A stretch of DNA of 21,411 nucleotides from Candidatus Micrarchaeia archaeon (GCA_041653315.1 JBAZFO010000021.1:1-21411); one strand, 5' to 3'; shown: positions 1 to 9,000, counted from the first letter of the stretch. Notes: a model not told the origin generated them from the letters alone. Numbers and translations: made by a program.

Positions 1-1
1 T

Positions 2-2092
2 ATTGGAATTATCCTTATTGTTTTTTTAATATTTGGTTGTGTAGGAAGAAGTGATATACTTTACAATACTACTGGTGCAAATAGAGATGTATTATATGAT
101 TTAAATGGTTCTCAAATGGGTCTTGCTCCAAATCAAACAAATTATTCAAACTTATTAGAAGATTTTTGTGTCGACTCCGGAGTGTGCATTTCATTTATAT
201 GTAAAAATGAAAGCAGCCAAATTTTAGGAATTTCTTTACCTTGGACTGATAAAGCCCTCAAGGGGGGAGAATGTTATATAGTGAGAGGATATGCCACAAA
301 AGATAAAGCACCAGAAGTTAATACTAATAGTTATTTATTAGAAAAAAGAAAAGATGAAATTAATGGTGAGTATGATTTTTTTAGAATTGGTACTGGTTCA
401 TCGTTTTTAGAAGGAATATATGCTGATTACTATACAAACTGCTCTAATACTATGCACCAAAAATGGTTGATTTCAAATTCAGATGATACATTATATCCAT
501 TTCCTGAAAGAGCAAGATTAGAGTGCATGCTTGAAAAAGGCCAAATTCCTATGATTGTTATTCCAAAAGGAGAAGCTGATCTTTCTTATACTTATAATCC
601 ACTTAGAGTTGGGAGATTAACTGAATTAGAGCGTTTGATAAATACCTCTTTTAAAAATAAAGATGGAGAATCAATAGGTCCAGTGATAATTGTTTTAGAA
701 GCAGGAGCAAATATATCTGATGCTCAATATGTTTATTGGGAAGCTCGTTTATTAAAAGAACAATTCCCAGAAGTTTTAATTGCAATAGACCCACCAAAAG
801 AAAATAGAACAGAATTTTTAAATATAGTTATTAATGGGGATCATCCAGATATTGTTGGAGAAGGATGTCAAAATAAATATTATAATTTAGATTCAGATCC
901 AAATATTAAAAAACATGAATATTGTGTTGATTTAATTGCAGAGGATATTATTTTTAATGATTTTGATAAATGCAATGAAAATTATGTTTTAGTAAAAATT
1001 TTTGAAAGAGGATTATCTAATTTAAAATTATATTCAAAACCTTCTATAGTTTTTTCTTTTGCAGGTAAAAAAGGAGAAAATTATGATAGTTCTTGTTATT
1101 GGTTTGATACTGATATTGCAAATACTTATGAACTTTTAATGCGTGAAATTCCTTTTTTAACACATGCAGGATATTTAGCAGTACAGCAAGGTAATCCATC
1201 CTACATGTTAGTTAATTCAAATGCTAATGAATTATGCAATACAGAAGAATATTCTTTATTACAGAGAACAAAAGAATTAGCATTTAAAGTATGGATGGTT
1301 AATACTTGGGGATATATAAATTCAGGTTCTCATTCTCCTTTAGTTTTTTCTGATACTGGCGGATATAGCAATGATTGTTTAGGTTTAGTTAATATACAAT
1401 GGTTTGTACCAGATGAATATTTATTAGATGGAAATGAAAGAAATATTTCAGATCTTAATTACTCATTTTATGATTCTCATTACGAAGAGTTATACACAAA
1501 AGGAGATTTATCTTTTAGTTTTGATTCTTCAGAAGATTTTAATAAATGTTCTCCATGCTTTGTTTGTGGAGTATTAAAAAAATCTTCTGGAAGTGTAGAT
1601 GTTCTTATAGGCTCTCAAACTCCAGTTGTTCAATGTAATATTTTTAAAGACAGAGATACTGTTGATTTAACTAGTTATGCAGATATTTACGATTTAGATA
1701 CTTATTCTGTTTTGGCTCTTAATGATGTTAATTCTGGGGTAAGTAATATTGAAGTTGAAAAATTTTATGCTTCATATAAAGAATGTAAATATAAAATAGA
1801 TAATTCCTGGGATTTATTGAATATTAATGAGAAATCAGCTTCCTGGGCTTTAATGGTTTTAGCTTATCATGATTATTATTCTGTCAAAAGTTCTGGGCAG
1901 AATTCTGGTTATTATTGTAATAGATTTATAGATACTTATTTATCTTCAGGTTCTTCTTATAATTTAGAAAATTATCTTGGTTCACCTGGAGTAAGAGATA
2001 CAATAAATGGAAATGCAAAAAGCGCTTTAAGGTATTATAGATCTTATATAAATAGTTGTGAAGATTTTTATTATAAAGACAGATGTTTTTAA
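2..2092 (+). CDS. Cys-rich predicted lipoprotein, 5' end outside window
   Basis: The frame is open from base 2, so the first internal ATG (116) is not the start; at least 38 codons precede it. The visible N-terminus is a hydrophobic run ending IVFLIFGC, then VGRSD. This reads as the end of a signal peptide with a lipobox-like Cys at bases 38-40, implying a lipid-anchored surface protein. The remaining ~680 residues hold about 20 further Cys, an even number that suits disulfide bonds outside the cell. Alternating hydrophobic strands (MIVIPKGEA, VIIVLEAGA, VLIAIDPP, SIVFSFAG) resemble a (beta/alpha)-barrel such as in glycoside hydrolases, but I recognise no catalytic motif, so a barrel is only a guess. 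Many Asn, Ser and Tyr residues fit an exported protein. It stops at TAA and is convergent with tfb. The family is unknown. Confidence 0.8.
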   Translation: MGIILIVFLIFGCVGRSDILYNTTGANRDVLYDLNGSQMGLAPNQTNYSNLLEDFCVDSGVCISFICKNESSQILGISLPWTDKALKGGECYIVRGYATKDKAPEVNTNSYLLEKRKDEINGEYDFFRIGTGSSFLEGIYADYYTNCSNTMHQKWLISNSDDTLYPFPERARLECMLEKGQIPMIVIPKGEADLSYTYNPLRVGRLTELERLINTSFKNKDGESIGPVIIVLEAGANISDAQYVYWEARLLKEQFPEVLIAIDPPKENRTEFLNIVINGDHPDIVGEGCQNKYYNLDSDPNIKKHEYCVDLIAEDIIFNDFDKCNENYVLVKIFERGLSNLKLYSKPSIVFSFAGKKGENYDSSCYWFDTDIANTYELLMREIPFLTHAGYLAVQQGNPSYMLVNSNANELCNTEEYSLLQRTKELAFKVWMVNTWGYINSGSHSPLVFSDTGGYSNDCLGLVNIQWFVPDEYLLDGNERNISDLNYSFYDSHYEELYTKGDLSFSFDSSEDFNKCSPCFVCGVLKKSSGSVDVLIGSQTPVVQCNIFKDRDTVDLTSYADIYDLDTYSVLALNDVNSGVSNIEVEKFYASYKECKYKIDNSWDLLNINEKSASWALMVLAYHDYYSVKSSGQNSGYYCNRFIDTYLSSGSSYNLENYLGSPGVRDTINGNAKSALRYYRSYINSCEDFYYKDRCF

Positions 2093-2166
2093 AAAATAAA
2101 ATTAAGAGTAATTAAAAAATATAAAAAAAGAAAAAATATGAAAAAACAAGAAAATAAAAAAAGAGA
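2093..2166 (-). terminator. T-tract terminator region behind tfb
   Basis: Read on the minus strand, this 74-bp gap after the tfb stop is a series of T-runs (T6 to T7) broken by single bases, with no stable hairpin seen. Archaeal RNA polymerase terminates at such oligo-T runs. The same gap offers no T-run to the plus-strand gene, whose transcript must run into the 3' end of tfb. Confidence 0.5.
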
Positions 2167-3072
2167 TTAAAGTTCTACTTTTATCTTTAATTCTTTTTTA
2201 AGCTCTCTATATCTGTTTCTTATAGTTACTTCGGTTACTCCTGCTACATCTGCAACTTCTTTTTGTGTTCTTCTTTCACCATACATTGCGCTTGCTATAT
2301 AAACAGCTGCTGCTGCTACTCCAGTAGGTCCTCTTCCAGATATTAAGCCTTTTTTAACTGCTTTTTTTAAGATTTGAATAGATCTTTCTTGTACTTTTCC
2401 GCTTAATTTTAAGGAAGCACAGAATTTAGGTACATAACTTCCTGGATTTGTTAATGGTACACTTAAATCTAATTCTCTCCTTATAAATCTATAAGCTCTG
2501 CCTATTTCCTTTTTTTCAAGACCAGCAACTCTTGCTATTTCATCTAAGGTTCTTGGTATTTCTTGTAATCTGCATGTTGCATATATAACTGCTGCTACTA
2601 CACTTTCAATTAATCTTCCTCTAATTAATTCAGCTTTAACGCATTTTCTATATAATAAGGCAGCGCTTTCTCTTGTACTGTCTGATAAGCCTAAATATGA
2701 AGCAATTCTATCTAATTCACCTAAAGCTATGGCTAAATTTCTTTCCATTGATGATGCAATAGAAGCTCTTTTATGCCATTTTCTAATTCTATGCAATTGA
2801 GCTTGTTTTTTAGGTGATATTTTAGCACCCCTAATATCTCTATTATATTGGTCGATTTCAGTAACTAAACCTTTATTTGGTCTCATATATTTGATTGGAG
2901 CTCCTCCTCTTGCTCTTTGATTTTTTTGTTGAGAATCAAAAGCTCTCCATTCTGGACCTTCATCTGCGATTTCGTCTTTAACTACACAACCGCATTTTTT
3001 ACAAATAAGTTCTCCTCTTTCATAATCACGTACAAATTCTTCTGCACCACAATTTGGACATTTTTTTGCCAT
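2167..3072 (-). CDS. tfb: Transcription initiation factor IIB (TFB)
   Basis: This is archaeal TFIIB, which binds TBP-TATA and the BRE and brings RNA polymerase to the promoter. Its 301 residues match the family length. An N-terminal zinc ribbon has C5, C8, C24 and C27, followed by a B-reader/linker region (~35-100, with RARGGAPIKY). Two cyclin repeats follow (~105-200 and ~205-295), the second ending in the recognition helix context ERRTQKEVADVAGVTEVTIR. The start is ATG with GAGGTG five bases before it. The gene has its own promoter(s) at 3115-3167 and is followed by T-tracts. Repeat and ribbon residues look intact, so it should be functional. It is the strongest evidence that the window is archaeal. 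Confidence 0.98.
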   Translation of the reverse strand: MAKKCPNCGAEEFVRDYERGELICKKCGCVVKDEIADEGPEWRAFDSQQKNQRARGGAPIKYMRPNKGLVTEIDQYNRDIRGAKISPKKQAQLHRIRKWHKRASIASSMERNLAIALGELDRIASYLGLSDSTRESAALLYRKCVKAELIRGRLIESVVAAVIYATCRLQEIPRTLDEIARVAGLEKKEIGRAYRFIRRELDLSVPLTNPGSYVPKFCASLKLSGKVQERSIQILKKAVKKGLISGRGPTGVAAAAVYIASAMYGERRTQKEVADVAGVTEVTIRNRYRELKKELKIKVEL

Positions 3073-3114
3073 TTATTCACCTCTACTCCACAATTATTTT
3101 AAAATAAGCATTAG

Positions 3115-3129
3115 CTTTATAAATCTTTT
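3115..3129 (-). promoter_or_regulatory. Proximal BRE/TATA promoter of tfb
   Basis: On the minus strand this reads AAAAGATTTATAAAG: a purine-rich BRE, then TTTATAAA. Its centre lies about 47 bp from the tfb ATG, predicting a transcript start near 3092 and a ~20-base leader that includes the GAGGTG ribosome site. Confidence 0.7.
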
Positions 3130-3152
3130 GTATACATTTTATATGCGCAAAC

Positions 3153-3167
3153 CTTTATAAATCTTTC
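3153..3167 (-). promoter_or_regulatory. Distal copy of the tfb BRE/TATA box
   Basis: On the minus strand this reads GAAAGATTTATAAAG, matching the proximal box at 14 of 15 bases and lying 38 bp further upstream in the same orientation. It could be a second start site for tfb or an extra TFB/TBP binding site used for self-control. Confidence 0.5.
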
Positions 3168-3185
3168 TTTTTTTATGGAGTTTTT

Positions 3186-3199
3186 ATTAAAAAAAGCTG
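3186..3199 (-). terminator. Possible T7 terminator of the lysS operon
   Basis: On the minus strand this is AGC followed by seven T, about 90 bp beyond the lysS stop and just before the distal tfb box. It is the only strong T-run in the gap, so it may end lysS transcripts. No hairpin is evident. Confidence 0.3.
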
Positions 3200-3284
3200 T
3201 ATTTATCATTAATGTATTATCAAATCAACTAAACAAAATAGAAATAGTCTTATACCTATACATTTGAACGTATTTTGAGTAAAC

Positions 3285-4778
3285 TTATTGCACAGAATTC
3301 TCTTCATTTCTATTCTGATCTTTTGGTTTTAATTGAGGAAATAAGATTACTTCTCTTATTGATGGACTATTTGTGAAAAGCATTATTATTCTATCAATTC
3401 CTATCCCCACTCCCCCGGCAGGAGGCATACCATATTCTAAGGAATTTATAAAGTCAGTATCTACTGGCTGTTCTTCACCTTTCATTTTTCCTTGATTCTT
3501 TTGTTCAATAAAGAATTTTTCTTGTAATTTTGAATCTGTTAACTCTGAATATGCGTTTCCTTGTTCTTTACCATTAATAAAATATTCAAATCTTTCAATA
3601 AGTTCTGGATTTCCACGTTTTAATTTACATAAACCTATTGTTTCTTTTGGATAATCATATACAAAAGTAGGCTGTATCAAATAAGATTCACATAGTTTAT
3701 CAAATAATTCAGCAATTGCTAAGCCTCTTTTATATTCATCAAGTTCAATCTTGTTTTTTTCTAATAATTCTTGTAGTTGTTTATCATTTAATGAATCAAC
3801 ATCAAGTTTTGCATATTGTTTAAGAGCTTCTTTCATAGTAATCCTTTTCCAAGGTCTCTTAAAATCAATTTCTTGATTCTGGTACATAATTTTTGTACTT
3901 TTATTTAAACATATTGCTAATTTTTCATATAATTCTTCAACTAAATTCATAACATCATTATAATCCCAATATGCAGCATAACATTCAACCATTGTAAATT
4001 CTGGATTGTGTGTTCTATCAACATCTTCATTTCTAAAGTTTTTACATATTGTATAAACTCTTTGGAACCCCCCAATTAACAAACGCTTTAGATATAATTC
4101 TGGAGAGATAGATAGATAAAATTCAGATTTCCATGCATGTGAAATTGTTTTAAATGGTCTAGCACTTGCACCACCATAAACTGGCTGTAAAGTTGGGGTT
4201 TCAACTTCTAAAAATTCTTTTTTATCTAAAAATTCTCTAATAAATGAGATTATTTCTGCTCTTTTTATAAAAATATTTCTTGTTTCTGGATTTATAATTA
4301 AATCTACGTGCCTATTTCTAAATCTATCATCTATATCTTTTAATCCTGCCCATTTATCAGGTAATAAAGCAAGGGATTTTGTTAAAAGTGTAATATTTTT
4401 TACTAAAATTGATAGTTCTCCTTTTTTTGTTTTAAATACAATTCCTTCAGCACCTGCAAAATCTCCCCTATCTAATAAATCAATTAAATCAAAAGAATCT
4501 TGCATTTCATCTTGTTTAGCACATAATTGTATTTTTCCATAGCCGTCATCTAAATCTAAAAAAACTAATTTTCCAAATCTTCTTACAGTCATTAGTCTTC
4601 CAGCTATTTTTACATTATCATTTGTTTTTTCTTCTGGGTTTAAAGAATCATCGTATTTTTTATGTAGTTCAATTGTTTTTGTATTTGGATCAAAAGAATA
4701 AGCATATGGATTAATTCCAAGTTTTTGAATTTTTTCTAATTTTTCATTTTTATCTTGAATTGTTTTTTCTATTGCCAT
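3285..4778 (-). CDS. lysS: Class II lysyl-tRNA synthetase
   Basis: It charges tRNA-Lys with lysine. The 497 residues hold an N-terminal OB-fold anticodon-binding domain (~57-135: VKIAGRLMTVRRFGKLVFLDL) and a class II core (~165-490). Motif 1 lies around 188-208 (FLEVETPTLQPVYGGASARP), motif 2 at 248-265 (FRNEDVDRTHNPEFTMVE) and motif 3 at 456-463 (GVGIGIDR), with the usual SPSIREVILFPQ tail. Odd points: the SPLAK stretch common in bacterial LysRS is IGLCK here (381-385), and the usual REIGN is KEQGN (404-408). Many archaea instead use the unrelated class I LysRS. The start is ATG with GGTG five bases upstream. It follows the DHH gene after 91 AT-rich bases, which may hold a separate promoter near 4840-4850 or simply be read through. 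Confidence 0.96.
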   Translation of the reverse strand: MAIEKTIQDKNEKLEKIQKLGINPYAYSFDPNTKTIELHKKYDDSLNPEEKTNDNVKIAGRLMTVRRFGKLVFLDLDDGYGKIQLCAKQDEMQDSFDLIDLLDRGDFAGAEGIVFKTKKGELSILVKNITLLTKSLALLPDKWAGLKDIDDRFRNRHVDLIINPETRNIFIKRAEIISFIREFLDKKEFLEVETPTLQPVYGGASARPFKTISHAWKSEFYLSISPELYLKRLLIGGFQRVYTICKNFRNEDVDRTHNPEFTMVECYAAYWDYNDVMNLVEELYEKLAICLNKSTKIMYQNQEIDFKRPWKRITMKEALKQYAKLDVDSLNDKQLQELLEKNKIELDEYKRGLAIAELFDKLCESYLIQPTFVYDYPKETIGLCKLKRGNPELIERFEYFINGKEQGNAYSELTDSKLQEKFFIEQKNQGKMKGEEQPVDTDFINSLEYGMPPAGGVGIGIDRIIMLFTNSPSIREVILFPQLKPKDQNRNEENSVQ

Positions 4779-4869
4779 ATTAACACCAATAAATTACAAA
4801 TGAAAGTGTTTTTATTTCTTTATTATATTTTCATGATATATTTTATAATATTTTTATAGTATATTTTTA

Positions 4870-5838
4870 TTATTTTTTCTTTATTATCCCTTTATTTATT
4901 ATCTCTTCTTTTGATAGTAATATACATTCATTTAATATTTCTTCTTGTTTGGTATTTATTTCTTTAGGAGTTATTTTAAAATCCATACCTGCAGCATATG
5001 GATGCCCCCCACCTATTCCATTGAATTTTTTTCCTAATTTTTCAAGAACTTTTGTTAAATCAACACCGCAACCAACCCAAGTTCTTCCTGATAATTTTAA
5101 AATTGAATTATGTTCTTTTGGTGAGATTACAAATACAACATCAGCTACTGTTTCACTTAATACAGTTGATATCTCTCCAGTATATGAAGGACCTATTGCA
5201 ATTGCAATTATCATTTCATTTACTATTTCATATTTAAATGTTTTAGCAGATTGAAAAAATCCAATGCACTCTTCTTTTGGTAATCTAGGTAAAGATATTT
5301 CAATTAATTGTTCGTATGTTTTTTTTATTTTTTTTCTTAATTCGTTTGAAAATGCAAAAGTATTTTTTGAAACTTCTTTATATCTTAATGAATCTGATAT
5401 TATTCCGCAAAGTAATAGTTCTGCGGTTTCTGAATTAATATGAATATTTTCTTTTTTAAAAAGTTCATATAGAATTTCAGTAGTAGAAATAGCATCTGGT
5501 TTTATTATTTGTTTTTTAGATTTTATTTTAACATTTGCAGAATTATGGTGGTCAATTAATAAATCTGCAATTTTATTTTCCATATGGGGAAACATAGATG
5601 TATTTTGCCCGTCTAGTACAATAAGATAATCAAAATCAGTTATTTCTTCCCAATTTTTAATTTCTTTATTATATATTTTAATCAGCATTTTAGCATCATA
5701 ATCAATTCTTCCAAAATGTGCAATTTTTACATTTTTTCCTAATACATTTTGAAGAGCATAAGCTGAGGAAACTGCGTCTATATCTGAATTTGTATGAAAA
5801 GTAATAACACATTTTTTATTTTTTAATTCCTTTATCAT
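4870..5838 (-). CDS. DHH/DHHA1 family phosphoesterase (NrnA/RecJ-like)
   Basis: This is a metal-dependent phosphoesterase of the family that includes nanoRNases (short-oligonucleotide or pApA cleavage), cyclic-dinucleotide hydrolases and RecJ-like nucleases. The four DHH motifs are visible: H15-x3-D19-x-D21 (FHTNSDID), D76 (VLDGQN), D96-H97-H98 (LIDHHNS) and D149 (GIISDS). The C-terminal DHHA1 substrate-binding domain has GIGGGHPYAAG (GGGH at 276-279). At 322 residues with no extra domain it fits the NrnA type rather than archaeal RecJ/GAN; the exact substrate cannot be read from sequence. Its ATG overlaps the prsW stop by four bases (ATGA), so translation is probably coupled. It is cytoplasmic. 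Confidence 0.9.
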   Translation of the reverse strand: MIKELKNKKCVITFHTNSDIDAVSSAYALQNVLGKNVKIAHFGRIDYDAKMLIKIYNKEIKNWEEITDFDYLIVLDGQNTSMFPHMENKIADLLIDHHNSANVKIKSKKQIIKPDAISTTEILYELFKKENIHINSETAELLLCGIISDSLRYKEVSKNTFAFSNELRKKIKKTYEQLIEISLPRLPKEECIGFFQSAKTFKYEIVNEMIIAIAIGPSYTGEISTVLSETVADVVFVISPKEHNSILKLSGRTWVGCGVDLTKVLEKLGKKFNGIGGGHPYAAGMDFKITPKEINTKQEEILNECILLSKEEIINKGIIKKK

Positions 5839-7319
5839 GTTTTTGCCACCAGTTTTCTAATCCTTTCATTTGAAGAAAAAAGATAAATCGAAACGAATAT
5901 CACAGTTAAAAATACAACATATATAGGATTAAATATAAATGGCAATCCAAGAGATACTTCCACTGTTTTTATATTTCCATCTAATAAAGCAGTTATATTA
6001 AATAAAGAATGTAAAGGAATAGCAATTAATAAACAAGCTATAAATCCAAGTCTAAGATATTTTCTTACAGGGGTATAAGATTTTAAAAATCCGATTAATG
6101 CACCAGCTGTTCCAGTTATTGAACCATGTGCTAATGAATTAAAGAAAGATCTATATATAATTAATTGTATCCATGCAAAAAAACCAATTTCAAAGGGATT
6201 TGTTTTTGAGCTAAAATAATACCAGTTTTCTACAAATGAAAATCCTACTCCAATAACAAAACCAAAAAATAATCCAGCAAGTGCGTCATCAAATTCATGA
6301 TGTCCTGACATTATAAATAACCCTATTGCTTTTACAAATTCTTCAATTATTGGAGCTATTAAAGCAGCACTTATCATTATTAATGAACCGCTTGCTAATG
6401 AAGAGAAAAATGTAGATATAATTAAATTTCCAAAAAAAGTATTTAATATAAATGCAAATAATGCTGATACAGTTCCAAAGACAAAAAGAGACCATAAAAA
6501 TCTTAAAGGTTTCATTTCTAAAAACCAAGCTAATCCAAGATATATTAAAGGAAATAAAAATGCAGCTAATCCAGAAATTATAAATACCTGAAGTCCTATA
6601 TCCGTACCTAATTTATCTATATTTGAAGTTAAAATTGAATAAAATAAGATGCCTATTAATAATATTTCAAAAATCCAGAATAATGGATTAAGTATGATAT
6701 CTGCAAGTTTTTCTTCGTATGGTCTTCCTTTTAATTTTGGAAAAAATAAAGAGTGCAAAGTGTATTCATTTATTAATAATCCACCTATATGTCTATTAAA
6801 TGCAGATTCAATTAAAATCATAATAATTAATATAGAAACAAGTGATATTGCAGGTACTAATAAAATATGTGCTTTTGCAATTGATTCAGCAATATTTGAT
6901 TCATATAAAGACCAATCTTCAAAAAGAATAAAACTTTTACTTATAATTGTATCTTCTTCATCTGATAAAGCTAATGCATAATTTGTATGTTTACTTGTTA
7001 TACCGGAATATTCTAATTTTATTGAAATATTTAATTCAACAATTGAATTTGCATCAACAATACCCATTGTTTGTAGGGGTTTGTAAATTCCGTTTTCTTC
7101 TTTTAATAAATATAATACAAAACGTTTTTCAGATGGATTTACAATTTCTGCAAAAATCTTAATTTCTTCTAAAGAGTTTTCTAATTGTTTTTGTTCAATT
7201 ATTATTGAAGCATTTAAATCATTATTTAATTGGTTTGAAGGAATATTCAAAACCGAGGAATTTAAAATGGGAAGTACAAGAAATAATAAAAAAAAGATTA
7301 ATACATTTTTTGATTTCAT
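5835..7319 (-). CDS. PrsW-family intramembrane glutamic protease
   Basis: A polytopic membrane protein of the PrsW (MEROPS M82) family, related to the CPBP/ABI proteases that cut within membrane proteins. It starts with a signal peptide (LIFFLLFLVLPIL, 7-19) and an exported ~130-residue domain, then a membrane segment at ~152-170 and about seven more from 212 to 480. The catalytic signature is present: E326-E327-x2-K330 (APIIEEFVKA), the second motif with E364-N365 (GFSFVEN), H398 and H437. The family core is about 200 residues, so this 494-residue form has an added N-terminal exported domain that may sense or hold substrate. The start is ATG with GAGG upstream, 10 bases after the TPR-AAA stop, and its stop overlaps the DHH gene, so all three are likely one transcript. 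The substrate is unknown. Confidence 0.9.
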   Translation of the reverse strand: MKSKNVLIFFLLFLVLPILNSSVLNIPSNQLNNDLNASIIIEQKQLENSLEEIKIFAEIVNPSEKRFVLYLLKEENGIYKPLQTMGIVDANSIVELNISIKLEYSGITSKHTNYALALSDEEDTIISKSFILFEDWSLYESNIAESIAKAHILLVPAISLVSILIIMILIESAFNRHIGGLLINEYTLHSLFFPKLKGRPYEEKLADIILNPLFWIFEILLIGILFYSILTSNIDKLGTDIGLQVFIISGLAAFLFPLIYLGLAWFLEMKPLRFLWSLFVFGTVSALFAFILNTFFGNLIISTFFSSLASGSLIMISAALIAPIIEEFVKAIGLFIMSGHHEFDDALAGLFFGFVIGVGFSFVENWYYFSSKTNPFEIGFFAWIQLIIYRSFFNSLAHGSITGTAGALIGFLKSYTPVRKYLRLGFIACLLIAIPLHSLFNITALLDGNIKTVEVSLGLPFIFNPIYVVFLTVIFVSIYLFSSNERIRKLVAKT

Positions 7320-7329
7320 CTAATCCCTC

Positions 7330-9000
7330 TTATACTGGAATTGGAAAATATAATCCAAAATATTTAACAACAAATCTGTATATTTTATAGTACCATTTAT
7401 TGTTTTTCTTAATTACATCTAGCAATTCTTTGAATGCTGCTTTTTCTGCCGGGCCCATTTTACTTTCAGTAATTTTTAAATGTTCTTTTCCATCAACTAT
7501 TGATTTTTCTTCTTGTTGTCCTATTTGTTTGTTGGCTTGTGCATACCAAGGAGGCAAAGAAGATTTTTTCTTTTTAATTGCTTTTAAAAAATCAGTCATA
7601 GTAACGTTTCTCTCATTTCCTTTATGGAATGCTTCTCTCCATGGAATTGCAGCTGCATCATCAACTATTGCTTTCAAATCAGCAGATGCATATCCATAAG
7701 TTGCAATTGCTAATCTATTCCAACCTATTACTTTTCCCATTGGCCTTTTTTTAGAATGAATTTTTAAAATTGCTTTTCGTGAAGTGAAATCTGGTTCTCC
7801 AACATATATTGTTTTACCTAATCTTCCAGATCTTCTTAGTGCTGGATCAACATCCCAAGGTGCGTTTGTAGCCCCAATTACTAAAACATCTTCATTATTT
7901 GCTTCTACACCATCCATTTCATATAATAATTGATTAACAGCTGCTTTCATATATTGTCCGCTTTCTCCCATTTTATCTCTTCGCCCCCCTAGTGCATCTA
8001 TTTCGTCTACAAATAAAATACAAGGGGCATTTTTTCTCGCTGTTTCAAAAATGTTATGTATATTTTTTTCTGTTCCCCCAACATATTGGTCTAAAACATC
8101 TGATAATTTTACATTCATAAATGAGGATTTACATTCTCCAGCTGCTGCTTTTAAAATAAAAGTTTTACCACAACCTGGAGGGCCGTAAAGCATTAAACCC
8201 CCGCCACCTAATCTGCCATATTTTCTTGCTAAGTCCGGTTTTAACATAGGATAAACAATATTCTCCCTTATTGTTTCTTTTAATTTATCCATTCCAGCAA
8301 CATCATCAAAACTCATATCTGGTTTTTCTAATAATTTAACTGCATTTACTCCCTTTCCTTTTTCTCCTCCAGGACCGCCTATTGAAGATGAGGCATAATC
8401 TCCCCCATCGTATTTACTTTTTGCTAGATCTCTATGTTGTTTTGCTTCAGTAAAATTAGGATTTAATTCAATTGCTTTATCATAATCTTCTAAAGCTTTG
8501 TCTAATTGATTCATATAGTCATAAGCTAATCCTCTTACATGGTATGCTTCTGAAAAATTAGGATTTAATTCAATTACTTTATTAAAATCTTCAATTGCTG
8601 TTTCATAATTTTGTTTACATGCATAAGCTAATCCCCTATTATAATATGCTTTTAAATATCTTGGATTTAAAGTTAATGCTTTATCATAGTCTTTTATAGA
8701 ATTATCAAATTCTTGTTTTCTATAGTATGCGTCTCCTCTATTATTATATATAACTGGATTATTTGGATCTAATTCCATTGATTTTGTATAATCTCGTATG
8801 GATTTTGTAAAATCCTTTAGATTATAATAAGCTAAACCTCTTGAAAAGTATGCTTCTGAAAAATTAGGATTAAGAATAATGGCCATGTTATAGTTTTCAA
8901 TTGCTTTTTCATAATTTGCTTTCTCAAAATAAACATTTCCTTTTTGATAATATGTTTTTGCATCAGGTGTTCCTTTTCTAAGCTCTTCTTTCTCTGGCAT
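7330..9000 (-). CDS. TPR-repeat / AAA ATPase fusion (Cdc48/Vps4-like)
   Basis: The 556-residue protein joins about five TPR units (~14-197; each near 34 residues with NPNFSEAY-type turns) through a Gly/Ser linker (~199-217) to one AAA module. The AAA part has SFDDVAGMDKLKE (230-242), Walker A GPPGCGKT (273-280), Walker B ILFVDEID (328-335), sensor 1 GATNAP (376-381) and arginine fingers in DPALRRSGR (385-393). The tail is basic then aromatic (KYFGLYFPIPV), perhaps membrane-contacting. TPRs normally bind partner proteins, so it probably remodels or unfolds clients; its partner is likely the PrsW protease 10 bases downstream (inference). The start is ATG 9000, not the in-frame TTG at 9015, because the TATA box at 9024-9031 puts the transcript start at about 9000, giving a leaderless mRNA. 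Confidence 0.93.
   Translation of the reverse strand: MPEKEELRKGTPDAKTYYQKGNVYFEKANYEKAIENYNMAIILNPNFSEAYFSRGLAYYNLKDFTKSIRDYTKSMELDPNNPVIYNNRGDAYYRKQEFDNSIKDYDKALTLNPRYLKAYYNRGLAYACKQNYETAIEDFNKVIELNPNFSEAYHVRGLAYDYMNQLDKALEDYDKAIELNPNFTEAKQHRDLAKSKYDGGDYASSSIGGPGGEKGKGVNAVKLLEKPDMSFDDVAGMDKLKETIRENIVYPMLKPDLARKYGRLGGGGLMLYGPPGCGKTFILKAAAGECKSSFMNVKLSDVLDQYVGGTEKNIHNIFETARKNAPCILFVDEIDALGGRRDKMGESGQYMKAAVNQLLYEMDGVEANNEDVLVIGATNAPWDVDPALRRSGRLGKTIYVGEPDFTSRKAILKIHSKKRPMGKVIGWNRLAIATYGYASADLKAIVDDAAAIPWREAFHKGNERNVTMTDFLKAIKKKKSSLPPWYAQANKQIGQQEEKSIVDGKEHLKITESKMGPAEKAAFKELLDVIKKNNKWYYKIYRFVVKYFGLYFPIPV

Noticed and set aside
116..118. ATG 116 as the start of the first gene
   Set aside because: The frame is open to base 2 and encodes a signal-peptide-like segment with a Cys before this Met.
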